Origin: Lepisosteus oculatus
Taxonomy: Eukaryota; Chordata; Actinopteri; Semionotiformes; Lepisosteidae
DNA length: 64,000 nucleotides
Assembly (NCBI RefSeq): GCF_040954835.1
Contig: NW_027168352.1
Coordinates: 581,001 to 645,000, forward strand
Direction of reading: 5' to 3'
In this document: positions 32,116 through 44,032 of the stretch, in pieces
How positions within the stretch are numbered: position 1 is the stretch's first letter
Layout of the letters: each line of letters starts with the position of its first letter
Notes under the pieces: model-generated
What the model was told of the DNA's origin: nothing
Databases searched by the model: none
What the model saw: the letters and a program-made list of their open reading frames with translations, nothing else
Position numbers and translations under genes: made by a program

Positions 32116-33796
32116 AACAAGCCCCGCTGCCGCTGCGTTCTTGCTACAATCTTACCTGGATCGCGAGGCGCCGGCGGAAGCCTATTTCAAAGTCGTTCTC
32201 CGTTTCAAAAAAACATTTCCAAAATACAAGCCTTGCAGACAGACACGCCTCAGAGGACTTAAGGGTGGCTTCATGTCGGAATGATAAAGTCTCCCCGTCC
32301 GGACATGAAAATGCCACTTTGTTACACACAAAAAAAGAATCAACAACAGAGAAATGCCCACAAGCATTTGAAAAGCCGCACCACGTCGCACTTGAAATAG
32401 CTCTTATATTAGTGGTAGACGCAGGAATCGCCTTTTTATTTACGCTCTTACCAACGCGATGGAAAGCAAAACAAAGCAAAGCAGAGCAGAGCAAAACAAA
32501 ACGAACAAACGAAAACCCTCATGTCCCGCACTCGCATATAACGCCGTTACGTGCCCAAGCGGTATTGTACGTCATCCTAGCACTGCCCCCTGGGTCGTAC
32601 GGTATATGGGAACAAGCACACGCCAGGAATCGTCTCGAATCACTCCCTACAGCTGTAAGGCGCCTTGAAGCGTGCACCCCCAACATTCTTCTTTGCGCAT
32701 CTGTGAAAGGTAAACTCTTGAGCAAACTCTGAACCAGCTCTAAGGAAACTAATCTGATTAGACGTTACTTTGACTCATCTTCTTACGCTCAGTGCCGGAT
32801 TGCTCAAACTCCAGCTAGGGTTAGGGTTAGCATTCCCACGCTACTTAGACACTTTGTTTACGCTCAGTGCTGGATTTTGGGAACTTCAGGACGAGTGGGA
32901 ATTTTCTCCTATCTGTCCATTCTGTTTTGTTTTGGAGACTCTTGGCTGCCTATGTTGTTCAGTGCAGCGTGAAGGAAACATTTTCCAAAATTGTGTCAGC
33001 TCAAAAGGTGTAAGAAAACCTCTCCAGCTGCTTTAACTCTCTTCATTTTTGTCATTTAATGTGACACTCGATGTATAACTGGAGTCCTCACATATGCAAA
33101 TGGTGAGGCTCCAGTTCAACACCCAGTTCGACACCACTTTACAGTATATGACAAAAGCATGGCAGACTGTGCTGGACCAGCTGGTAACTTCCGCTTATTT
33201 TGACCATATTAAACATTGGAAATCTTCCCACTTGCATTTGTGACACTTGATTTTGGCTCCACCTAAGACACTCTTAAATCTTCAAACACTTTTCTCTTGT
33301 CCCGCAACACACTTGTCTGTCGGCACTATGTGGCAGCGTTGCATGACAACCCATCTCACCACAGAAAGGAACCTAACAGCTTTGGTAAGAGAGTAGAATT
33401 ACCTGAAGAACTGCTTTCCATGGAAGCAGGACCAAGCGATGTAGCATTTTTATAGTACCAGGAAAGGAGAAGCGGCACTTTCTCCAGCTCCAAGCTCAAT
33501 TGCAATGAAAAAACATGCAGAACAGAGAGCAGCTGAATTTGTGCTCAGTAGGGTGGGGAGGACTCAGCATTGCTATTGTTCTAATTGGCATGAAGTGCAG
33601 GGGATCTGAATCAGAACATGTCAGTTAGTTCGATCATTGCGTCAATATGTAGGCCACGTTAATACAGAATTATTACTTTGTCTGTCTCGTCTTTGTATAT
33701 AGCTGAATGTCCCTGACAATTTCATGTTAGTTTTTAAGAACGACATTGGTGCTAATATATACATATATAGCATATAAGGAACACGTAAAAGTTCAG
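32116..33796. repeat. Duplicated intergenic block
   Basis: 32116-33390 is the inverted counterpart of 14880-16140 and recurs at 40990-41920. It includes a GGGTTAGGGTTAG patch at about 32818. 33391-33796 shows nothing recognisable. Confidence 0.6.
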
Positions 33797-36700
33797 TCTG
33801 ATAAACTGAGCTGATGGTTGGAAGAAAACCATCTCAGCGTCCATTCTCTGTCCCTTTTTTAGGACAAGGCGTACCGGAAACCCTGCTGTTGACGCAGGAA
33901 CGATCAGGTCCGATTCGTTTACTACCTGGCAGGCCTGAGGAATCGTCTGACCTGACCGAATGTTCTCGGGGTCACCGCTTAGAGAGTGGGCATCTGGGTG
34001 CACCCGTGTCCACAGCACACTGTTTACTGTGTCCAGCTGGGCGCCCAGTCAAACCAATAGGTCTGCACCAATACAGACCGAATGGGTCAACTGAGGTGCT
34101 ACCTGGAAGTAGTGAGCAAACTTCCTTTTTCCGATGGAGATGGAAGCTACACAGCTTCCTTTGCTCCAAATGGACCTATGAGGTGGGGATGCCCACCACA
34201 GAACCTCTGACTGCGTCACCAGAGTCACCTGACAGCTTCGCGACAGGTCCTCGAACAGACCTTCACTGATTATGGACTTCTCAGAGCTGAGGCTAAGAAT
34301 TACATCATCAACCTGCACTTCTGCCACCTGGACCCCCTCCCACCACCATGGGGTGGTAGTCCTGGACCCCCTGAGGTACCAGGGTGCACAGAAAGGACTC
34401 CCATTCATTACCGGACAGGGAGATCCACTCTTCTTCAGGGATGAAAAAGGGGTGTGCTTTACCTGGCGGGTCAAGCAGCTGCTCGGAGCACTGCTCCTGT
34501 AGTTGGGAGACCGTGGGAGTTCTGGCCTGGGCAGGACTTCCCTGTAGTTTTGGAAAGCAAGAAGAGACATTTATTCTCGTTCAGAGGAACCAGGAGGAAC
34601 CTCCAACTCAGCTATAGTGTTCAGTGGGGACTGTGTGATCACAGCATAACCACTGAATCCCCCTTTTTGCTGTGCAACAGGCTTAGGGTTTTTGACCTTA
34701 GCCCACAATTTTCCACGGTGGCAGTCCACCAGAGGCTCCAGCCTGTCAAGCAGGTCTTGGCAAATGAGTAGTGGCTCTGTTTTAAACCTAGAGATGTAAA
34801 CAGGATGCACCACGTTCATTGGCCCGAACCTAAGTGCCACCCACACTCGGTGTGTGATCCTGGCATGATCCTGGGTATAGCTGGAAATATCTATCTTACA
34901 CGGTTCTACCTTAAGTCTGATGCCTTTTCCTTTCGCTACTCGTTTGAGCTCGCTGAGTAGATCGGCTGACATCAAACTAATTTCAGCCCCAGTGTCAATC
35001 AGTGCTTCTCTATCTAAGACGTTTTCAAGAGAAACCTTGATATAAATACGCCTTGCTTTGCCTTTCTGGCTGAGATTCCCTAAGAATTGTTGGAAGCCTG
35101 CCTTTTCTTTGACTTCAGGGGCGGGGTCAGCGCCCAACTCAGAGTCACAGCCTTCTTCCAGGCAGGAACCCTCCCACCCAATCAGATAGACTGAGGGAGG
35201 GGCTTGGGACGGATCCCCGCCTCCTCCAGTCTTATGATAGACTCTGCCTGAGCCCTTGCCTTCCCCGTAGCGCTCACGGCGGCGTGCGGTCCTGCCTGCC
35301 TATTTTGCGCCGGGGCTTAGCGAGCTCAGGAACCTCAGCTGCCTCGAGCTGAGGCGAGTCGTCAACCCTGCTGGCTTTAGTGGCGAACACGGCCGTTTTA
35401 GCAGGTTTTCGCTCTGAGGAAGCAGAGACTTCAGCTCCCCAGGCTTTTTGAGCCAAGCTTCTAATGTCAGCCATTTTCATCGCTGTGTGTGCATCACAAT
35501 CATTTTCCTGACTGAGGGATGCAGATTAGCAATGAATAAACCTTTGAAATTCACGTTCTCTTCGCAACCCTCTTCATTCCGCCCTGCAAAATAAGTGCGC
35601 CTAAGCCTCTGATAATAGTCGCGAGGGGCTTCAGCTTTTTCGTTCTTAATATGGTGCACAGTGGCTACGGCAGCTATGGGATCGATAAAAGCCGAAAATT
35701 CTCCGATCATTGCCTGACACAGCTCCTCAAAGCTATTACAAACCTCCGGTCCTTGTCTAGACATCCACTCGTGGACCGCTCGGCTGGTAGTTTTCCTTAC
35801 TAACATAGCCTTTTCCTGTTCGGACGCTTCGGGCATAAACTGCAAAGTATATCTCAGCTCATCGATGTAGGTCTCCACATTATTCCCTGACACTGACGGG
35901 TCAAACCTTTCTACATCTTTGGCTAACTGCCTCAGGGAGTGGAGGTTAATTTTTACGGTTTCTCCGCGGGCAGGGAGACGGCCGTGATCAGGAGCAGGGG
36001 GTCTATGCCTGAATTGACTCGCCCTTGCGTTTCGCGCAGGACTCTGCGATCTCCCCCATGCCGATCCGACCACAGACCCAGGCCGGGAGAAACCTCCTCC
36101 CGGCGTGCTGGGTGAGCGCTCCGGGCTGCTAGGTGGGCTGGCATGCAAGTGGGATCTAGTCTATTTTGCTTCCAGTACGGCAGCATCTGACTCCTTTTGC
36201 CTTTCCTGGCTGAGCTCATTTAAACTCTCAATTTTTTTTTCTTTTTCTTTCAAGCTCGCTTCCAGGTCTCTCCTAGCTACCTCAGCCGCAGTTTCTCTAG
36301 CAGACAAGTCATCTAATTTACCTAAAACTTCCCTGAGTCAGTCTTCACTTTCCTCATTTTTCACTCTCTTTTCTCTGATTATATCCAACAACTCAACTCG
36401 CTCCGCCTTATATCTTTCTAGCGTTCCCTGAAACTTTTGAAACTTTGTCACCTCGGACAAAGACGGTTCCAGCTGTTTAGCTAGATTTAAGGTGAAACTC
36501 GATAGGACCAGAACTGCGTTCACAGACCCTCCTGTGTTAAGCTGGTTCGCTACCTTAGCTACTAAATCTACTTGCAGCTTCTCAATATCATCAAAGTTCA
36601 ACTTTTCGATACCACTCCAGTAACCATGATTGTCGTCACTAGAAATAGTACTTATAAGCGACTCCACTTCAGACATTTAGCAGCCATTGTCATTACGTCA

Positions 36701-37556
36701 GAGAAACTTTAAGAGTATTACTTTTTTTTTCTTTTTCCAAAATACAGTATGGAATCTAGACACCCGAGCAGATGGATTTCCAATCAGCACACGTTACACT
36801 AAACGCTAGAAAACAGGGGGATTTCTTTACGCAGTTATCAGCACACCCGGTATTCGCGTATAGAAGCCGCGGTGCTGTGCTGAACTTGAACTCACAGCAA
36901 CATCAGTTATTATACTAGTCTGCCTGGATACGAGTGGCAGACCTTACTGTGAGGGTTATCAATATACAAGGTATATAATCCCGAAGAGATGCAAACACAA
37001 AGAGATACACAACAGAGAATATATGTCAATATATATCGTTCGGTTACCAAATCGCTAATCAGTGTTATTACCCACTGTTACTCTAAACTCGGAAGTAAAT
37101 ACATTACTCATGAATTAAATTGATAACAACTTGTGTTGAGGTACAATTGAATTCTCGAGACGCAATGTAGAACATGGGGTTTACTTATCCACTGTGTATC
37201 GATTTGGAATTTGCCGGCACGAACACCAAACCAGCTGACAGGCTCTGTTGCAGCCTCTGTTCCAGCGGTTGTCCAATGGGCGTTGTCCCGGCGTCCTCTG
37301 GGTACCGGCCAACCAGTCAAGGTGCAGCTCGGAGTAGGACGGGCGGAGGAATCTGACTGCGGCGCGCAGGGCAGTCGTTGCTCCAAGGGGATCTACCAGC
37401 AGTCCGGCGGGCTGGTAGAAAGTCTCTATGCACAGAGTGTGACCGCGAGTCCTCACAAGTCACTCTTGTGCCTGGGAAGAAGCTGGTTCGTTCCCGGTCC
37501 AGCACTGCTTCTGAATAAGCTATTCAGGTTGTCGACGAGGGTCCAACTGTAGGGTC
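33797..37556 (-). mobile_element. Decayed inverted copy of the retrovirus
   Basis: On the minus strand it runs from a 5'-truncated LTR (37556 to about 36917) to gag-pol, ending at the equivalent of 3846 in the intact copy. No RT, RNase H, integrase, env or 3' LTR remains. The LTR end, the PBS and the start of the leader are deleted (junction at about 36916/36917). Other changes include a 135-bp deletion between two ACTGGA repeats and an 11-bp deletion in the basic Gag tract. Confidence 0.9.
33798..36676 (-). pseudogene. gag-protease remnant of the retrovirus
   Basis: The frame opens at the MSEVES start (36676). Upstream, one A is missing relative to the intact copy, so the earlier ATGs are out of frame. 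A TGA at 36338-36340 ends the first part. Capsid-like sequence is at 36148-35477, the DTGAE protease at about 34990 and the second protease-like domain to about 34050. Stops and frameshifts divide these pieces. Not functional. Confidence 0.85.
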
Positions 37557-38273
37557 CAACTGTCCAACACAAACACAATCTGTGGCGTTTAGCGTGACAT
37601 AGTCTTGCAGGCATCGTGCTGTCTCACTGCAATACTATACCGCTGGAGGAAACAGTCCATCTGGCCATGAAACTCATTTGAACGTCTAGCTACAGCAACT
37701 AACAATATCATGAATTCTGTATGCGTTAAAAGACAGCTATACACAGAAAACATGCAGGACACTGCTCATGATGTTTCCCGAGCCGAAACACAGTGCGTTT
37801 TTCCAAGCCATCTGACAAAGCCCGCCCACTGAAAACTGGAGCAGATCGTGTAAAGACGTTCAACTTTGTAACTACTGCACGCACAGGAAGCAGAATAAAT
37901 TCCTCTTTTCAAACTGTCAAAGGTTTGCTTTGCGAACGCTGCAGGACATCGCACAATCTCTTTTGAACGGGGACAAACGATTTCTTATGGGGCGCAGTAA
38001 GTACAGACGTTTAAAATGCTCCACTCATGCCGACGATGCAGCATGAAGAAGCGCAACCTAACGTTTGACAGACAAAAGCCAGGCGCCGCTACGAGCAATA
38101 TGAAATCATACTGACAGCACACGGCGTTTCGCGCTGACACAAAAGTAATCTCGACAGACGCTGTTCTCTGCATAACGCTGAAAGAGCTAAAGAGCGTTTC
38201 TGTTGACACGTAACAAGCTCGTTTCTTTCTACCATGATATCACCATGACCAAATCTGTCTTTAAACACCTTGC
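37557..38273 (-). repeat. U4-flank spacer block, inverted
   Basis: No gene is seen. It matches 56890-57600 and, inverted, 12580-13130. Confidence 0.65.
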
Positions 38274-38419
38274 TCAATCTCTGACGAGACTGTCAAAAAT
38301 TGCTTTCGCCGATTGTATTGCAAACTGGCAGAAGCGGGGTATTGGGAAAAGTTTTCAACTAGCAATAATCGCGCCTCGGCTAAACCTCACAGGCTACGAT
38401 ACTGCCACTGCGCAAAGCT
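38274..38419 (-). ncRNA. U4: U4 snRNA gene or near-intact copy
   Basis: Full 146 nt with a 3' box on the minus strand. Differences from 12414-12559 include CTGGCAG for CCGGCGG (plus reading) in the central stem and CAATCTCTG in the 3' stem, each affecting one or two pairs. Confidence 0.8.
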
Positions 38420-39072
38420 GACGGTTGCCAGGCAACCGCGGGGATCCTATGGAAATCGTTATCGATCGTCTCATGGCATGTCGTTGCGGTAACGCTTCAT
38501 ATTTGTCGTCTTCTTCTTCTTCTAGCTTGAGGTTTTGAAGAATTTCATGACAGACAAGGGCTCCGTTGGGAACAAAGGGCGTTGTGAGAAAACCGTTGCT
38601 TATTTTCAGCAGCAGAAATACAACCCTTTAAATACAAGATGACAGAACAATGACGAAGGGCGTGCCGGGAGAAACTCATGCACTACAGAGGAAAGGGGGC
38701 GAGCACGTACAGTTCACATTCAAGCCACAAGTACTCTTCTCGGATGTTACACAAACAAATCCTAACGTCTTGAAAGCATTGCAGCATGTTTGTGTCCCAC
38801 TTCCCGTGGCTGCAGGACGACTGACACCAACGGACAAACACAATCTGTGGCGTTTAGCGTGACATAGTCTTGCAGGCATCGTGCTTTCTCACTGCAATAC
38901 TATACCGCTGGAGGAAACAGTCCATCTGGCCATGAAACTCATTTGAACGTCTAGCTACAGCAACTAACAATATCATGATTTATTCAGGATGTGTGGAATC
39001 AGCACGTCCCGGAGACAGCTTCCGAAATCGTGAGCATTCTCTGGTGGTGTCCTGCAGGGCGCCTGTGGCCGT
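38420..39072 (-). repeat. Duplicated upstream block of U4
   Basis: Contains the U4 upstream segment (GCGGTTGCCTGGCAACC is palindromic-looking and conserved before all U4 copies in their sense) and a block also at 13262-13700, 43300-43775 and 56440-56900. No gene is seen. Confidence 0.65.
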
Positions 39073-39144
39073 GCGTTGGTGGTATAGTGGTGAGCATAGT
39101 TGCCTTCCAAGCAGTTGACCTGGATTCGATTCCTGGCCAACGCA
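39073..39144 (+). tRNA. tRNA-Gly (TCC)
   Basis: Acceptor GCGTTGG/CCAACGC pairs fully. Anticodon loop CTTCCAA. T arm has two changes (CTGGATTCGATTCCTGG) that still pair partly. No TTTT is found within about 20 bases. Confidence 0.82.
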
Positions 39145-39718
39145 GTGGCGATTGGTTTCAAATGCTGTCCTGAGCCTTGGATTGTGACTAGCAAAGCGAA
39201 GCCTTTTGAAAGAGCTAAAGCACTGCAAAGCGGAATTGAAGGAGAATCTTACAGGGGATTCTGAGCGGTGTCTGCATACACGCAGTCCGATACGGGTGCT
39301 GAAAGCTTGAGCTACTCTCAATGTCATGCTGCCTTTCCCCGGAGTAAATCTGTTACATTGAAAGAATGCTTCTGGCAGGTTCAAAAAGGGAGAAATAGGA
39401 GAAATTGGAGAAATCAATGATTTCGAATGAATTCTGTATGCGTTAAAAGACAGCTATACACAGAAAACATGCAGGACACTGCTCATGATGTTTCCCGAGC
39501 CGAAACACAGTGCGTTTTTCCAAGCCATCTGACAAAGCCCGCCCACTGAAAACTGCAGCAGTTGGACAAGAAAAGTGCCCGATAAATTCCATTTCTCATC
39601 ATTTCTCTTGGCGTCAGTTCTGCTATTAAATGGGACGGAGGCAACGGGCTCAGAGAGCAGGTTAAGTGCACACCGAACGCAGATGTGTCCAAGTGTCTGT
39701 AAAAGCGCGGTGCTCCGC
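39145..39718 (+). repeat. Duplicated block after tRNA-Gly
   Basis: It matches 28162-28420 and then the U4-flank block. Near 39565-39715 it resembles the spacer before Thr genes (53520-53670), more diverged. No gene is seen. Confidence 0.6.
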
Positions 39719-39719
39719 T

Positions 39720-39793
39720 GGTGCTGTTCCCTAGTGGCTTAAAGTGCCTGCCTAGTAAGCAGGCGATCCTGGGTCTGAATACCAGCGGTGCCT
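39720..39793 (+). pseudogene. tRNA-Thr (AGT) relic
   Basis: Anticodon arm (CTGCCTAGTAAGCAG) is clear. The D arm (CTAGTGGCTTAAAG, missing bases) and the B box (GGTCTGAATACC) are broken. Confidence 0.75.
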
Positions 39794-40035
39794 CTCTCCG
39801 TGTCTTGTTGTGCCGAATGTCTCATTTCAGACAAACATGTACAGCTTGGTTCAGTTTAATGCAATAATTCATTTCCTTTCTGGAATAACTTGTTTTTGAA
39901 GAAATCCATACAGCTTGTGAAAGATGAAATCCATTTCTTGGTTGTCAGTGGAAAAAGATTGCCGGCTGCAAGAAGCGCAAGGATTGTTTTCTTTGACCAT
40001 AAACCTGCAAATGTAGGGAGCACAAGCGGCCGTCA

Positions 40036-40068
40036 GTCTCTGTGGCGCAATCGGTTAGCGTGTTTGGT

Positions 40069-40102
<34 letters not shown>

Positions 40103-40109
40103 AGGGATG
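40036..40109 (+). tRNA. tRNA-Asn (GTT)
   Basis: GTCTCTGTGGCGCAATCGG start, anticodon arm with GTT, B box GGTTCAAGCCC, acceptor closing with one G-T. TTTTT follows about nine bases on. Its 3' end corresponds to the primer used by the provirus at 520-537 with one base difference. Confidence 0.85.
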
Positions 40110-40990
40110 CATGTCTCAGTTTTTCCAATGTAAACATCATCACCGCTAAAGAAGATGGCGCAGAAGGCTCCACAGTCGAAACGTTGTGCTTCTTTTCTTC
40201 TCTTTTCAGCATGGAGTAAACCTTTGCTTGATCCTTTGCAGCCTACGCATGCTGACACAGCTACCTTTCTCTTTATGCGCCTCAATCATTATTCACCAAA
40301 ACCATCAGCAGAATGTGTCGCCTTTGTGGTGATGTCACTCCTCTGCTTCACAAATCACAAATGATAGAGTATTTGAATCCACAAGTAGCTACGAGCAACT
40401 TTGTCCTGGCTTGCATGAAAGTCAAAAATGTCAAAAAGAAAAAGATGGTGGCTTTTTCATATTCATTCTTTTATTTTTAGTTCGTTGCTTCTTCTGTCCA
40501 TTGTCCTCCTGCCTGGCTCTTGACCTGTGACTGTTTGAACGCACACAGTAGACTTTCATGCAGGGGATTTGTCCTGAGCCTCTGTGAAAGACCCACCCAC
40601 CCCCATAAATAACTGCTCTAGAAACACATGAATGCAAAACTAAACCACAGCTTAAAGAGGAGCTTGTCATGACCGCCAGGCAGTTAAGACCAACTCTTAA
40701 GCAATCTAATCAGCTCCAGCAGCGGGTGATTATTAACAAACACCGCCGCACGAGTTAACCCACCTGCACACACTCCACCATGCGGTACGCAGTGCTATTT
40801 TTACCATCTTTACCTGCTTCCCGCTGGTATTGAGTCTACTCCTTGAGAGCTCTACCTGGCGTTTTTTCCATTACCTCGTTTATTCTGGATATTGGACTCC
40901 CCTTCTGCCTTTTCGGCTTTGGACCTCGCCTCTCACCTCGGACTGTCTGCCACCAGTGTTCTCCCTGGATTACGACTTACCTTACGCCTA
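40110..40990. other. No gene seen
   Basis: Mixed, apparently single-copy sequence. No RNA gene or convincing coding frame. Confidence 0.5.
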
Positions 40991-41930
40991 TTGACCACGA
41001 AACAAAGCAAAGCAGAGCAAAACAAAACGAACAAACGAAAACCCTCACGTCCCGCACTTGCATATAACGCCGTTACGTGCCCAAGCGGTATTGTACGTCA
41101 TCCTAGCACTGCACCCTGGGGCGTACGGTATATGGGAACGAGCACACGCCACGAATCGTCTCGAATCACTCCCTACAGCTGTAAGGCGCCTTGAAACGTG
41201 CACCCCCAACATTCTTCTTTGCGCATCTGTGAAAGGTAAACTCTTGAGCAAACTCTGAACCAGCTCTAAGCAAACTAACCTGATTAGACGTTACTTTGAC
41301 TCATCTTTTTACGCTCAGTGCTGGATTGCTCAAACTCCAGCTAGGGTTAGGGTTAGCATTCCCACGCTACTTAGACACTTTGTTTACGCTCAGTGCTGGA
41401 TTATGGGAACTTCAGGACGAGTGGGTATTTTCTCCTATCTGTCAATTCTGTTTTGTTTTGGAGACTCTTGGCTGCCTATGTTGTACAGTGCAGCGTGAAG
41501 GAAACATTTTCCAAAACTGTGTCAGCTCAAAAGTTGTAAGAAAACCTCTCCAGCTGCTTTAACTCTCTTCATTTTTGTCATTTAATGTGACACTCGATGT
41601 ATAACTGGAGCCTCACATATGCAAATGGTGAGGCTCCAGTTCGACACCCAATTCGACACCACTTTACAGTATATGACAAAAGCATGGCAGACTGTGCCGT
41701 ACCGGCAGATAAGTTCCGCTTATTTTTACCATATTAAACATTGGAAATCCTCCCACTTGCATTTGTGACACTTGATTTTGGCTCCACCTAAGACACTCTT
41801 AAATCTTCAAACACTTTTCTCTTCTCCCGCAACACTCTTGTCTGTCGGCACTATGTGGCAGCGTTGCATGACAACCCCTCTCACCACGGAAAGGAACCTA
41901 ACAGCTTTGGTAAGAGAGGAGAAAAGGACC
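40991..41930 (+). repeat. Duplicated intergenic block with TTAGGG patch
   Basis: It matches 32470-33390 directly and 14900-15840 inverted, with GGGTTAGGGTTAG at about 41343. No gene is seen. Confidence 0.65.
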
Positions 41931-42004
41931 TGGCCCGTAAAGGGCTCAAACCCACAACCTTGGCGTTATTAGCACCACGCTCTAACCAACTGAACTAACC
42001 AGCC
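41931..42004 (-). pseudogene. tRNA-Ile (AAT), decayed
   Basis: Anticodon AAT is kept. The A box (TTAGTTCAGTTGG) and B box (GGTTTGAGCCC) carry C-to-T type changes, and the acceptor and T stems mispair. A TTTT run follows. Confidence 0.7.
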
Positions 42005-42317
42005 TCGCGACAGTGCTCCTCTCTGTGCTGCAAAAAATCGAACTCAGGGAATTTCTTTTGTCCTCTTTTGAATAGAAAGCCGTGTAATTCAGTGTACGGG
42101 CTTTCTCGTGCACTTTCATGGTTCTTGTAACCCAAATCCTACACTGGCCTGAAATGCCCCCCATTTCACAGCATTTTTCAGCTGATTTAAAATGTACCTA
42201 AAGGAGAAGCATTATTGAAGACCATCAATTACCAAGAGCTTTTGTCAAAGGTTTTGGTGGTCATTTTTAATGACCACAGAGCGCTGTGACCTCGGTTTTA
42301 CATCTCATCCAAAAGAC

Positions 42318-42424
42318 TTCGCACAGTGGCAGTATCGTAGCCTGTGAGGTTTAGCCGAGGCACGATTATTGCTAGTTGAAAACTTTTCCCAATACCCCGC
42401 TTCCGCCGGTTTGCAATACAATCG
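42318..42424 (+). pseudogene. U4 snRNA fragment lacking Sm site and 3' stem
   Basis: It matches U4 from about nt 5 to nt 110 (ending TTTGCAATACAATCG), then joins the U4-flank block at CAACGTTAGG. On the left it is joined directly to the SINE-like unit of the Ile/Gly block. Confidence 0.8.
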
Positions 42425-43050
42425 CAACGTTAGGTTGCGCTTCTTCATGCTGCATCGTCAGCATGAGTGGACCTTTTTAAACGTCTGTACTTAGTGCGCC
42501 CCATAAAAATCGTTTGTTCCCATTCAAAAGAGATTGTGCGATGTCCTGCAGCGTTCGCAAAGCAAACCTTTGACAGTTTGAAAAGAGGAATTTATTCTGC
42601 TTCCTGTGCGTGCAGTAGTTACAAAGTTGAACGCCTTTACACGATCTGCTGCAGTTTTCAGTGGGTGGGCTTTGTCAAATGGCTTGGAAAAACGCACTGT
42701 GTTTCGGCTCGGGAAACATCATGAGCAGTGTCCTGCATGTTTTCTGTGTATAGCTGTCTTTTAACGCATACAGAATTCATTCAAAATCATTGATTTCTCC
42801 AATTAACAAGGGTCCCTTTTTGAACCTGCCAGAAGCATTCTTTCAATGTAACAGATTTACTCCGGGGAAAGGCAGCATGACATTGAGAGTAGCTCAAGCT
42901 TTCAGCACCCGTATCGGACTGCGTGTATGCAGACACCGCTCAGAATCCCCTGTAAGATTCTCCTACAATTCCGTTTTGCAGTCTTTCAAAAGGGTTCGCT
43001 TTGCTAGTCACAATACAAGGCTCATGACAGCATTTGAAAACGTTCGCCAC
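42425..43050 (+). repeat. Duplicated U4-flank and Gly-flank blocks
   Basis: 42425-42780 matches 12770-13120. 42800-43050 is the inverted form of 28162-28420. No gene is seen. Confidence 0.65.
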
Positions 43051-43122
43051 TGCGTTGGCCGGGAATCGAATCCGGGTCAACTGCTTGGAAGGCAGCTATG
43101 CTCACCTCTATTCCACCAACGA
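43051..43122 (-). tRNA. tRNA-Gly (TCC), altered
   Basis: Anticodon arm and T arm are good. The first base is T instead of G, which breaks pair 1-72, and the D arm reads TGGAATAGAGG. Probably weak or inactive. Confidence 0.65.
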
Positions 43123-43775
43123 ACGCCCACAGGAGGCCTGCAGGACACCACCAGAGAATGCTCACGATTTCGGAAGCTGTCTCCGGGACGTGCTGATTCC
43201 ACACATCCTGAATAAATCATGATATTGTTAGTTGCTGTAGCTAGACGTTCAAATGAGTTTCATGGCCAGATGGACTGTTTCCTCCAGCGGTATAGTATTG
43301 CAGTGAGACAGCACGATGCCTGCAAGACTATGTCACGCTAAACGCCACAGATTGTGTTTGCCCGTTCGTGTCAGTCGTCCTGCAGCCACGGGAAGTGGGA
43401 CACAAACATGCTGCAATGCTTTCAGGACGTTAGGATTTGTTTGTGCAACATCCGAGAAGAGTACTTGTGGCTTGAATGTGAACTGTACGTGCCCGCCCCC
43501 TTTCCTCTGTAGTGCATGAGTTCCTCCTGGCATGCCCTTCGTCATTGTTCTGTCATCTTGTATTTAAAGGGTTGTATTTCTGCTGCTGAAAATAAGCAAC
43601 GGTTTTCTCACAACGCCCTTTGTTCCCGACGGAGCCCTTGTCTGTCATGAAATTCTTCAAAACCTCAAGCTAGAAGAAGAAGAAGAAGACAAATATGAAG
43701 CGTTACCGCAACGACATGCCATGAGACGATCGATAACGATTTCCATAGGGTCCCCGCGGTTGCCTGGCAACCGTC
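43123..43775 (+). repeat. Duplicated U4-upstream block
   Basis: It matches 13220-13724 and the inverted copies at 38430-38990 and 56440-56930. No gene is seen. Confidence 0.65.
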
Positions 43776-43921
43776 AGCTTTGCGCAGTGGCAGTATCGTA
43801 GCCTGTGAGGTTTAGCCGAGGCGCGATTATTGCTAGTTGAAAACTTTTCCCAATACCCCGCTTCCGCCGGTTTGCAATACAATCGGCGAAAGCAATTTTT
43901 GACAGTCTCGTCAGAGACTGA
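43776..43921 (+). ncRNA. U4: U4 snRNA gene
   Basis: Appears identical to 12414-12559 over all core parts, with 3' box GTTTAAAGACAGA at 43929-43941. Its downstream flank is cut at about 44032 by a DNA transposon, beyond the 3' box. Confidence 0.92.
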
Positions 43922-44032
43922 GCAAGGTGTTTAAAGACAGATTTTGTCATGGTGACATCATGGTAGAAAGAAACGAGCTTGTTACATCTCAACAGAAACG
44001 CTCTTTAGCTCTTTCAGCGTTATGCAGAGAAC

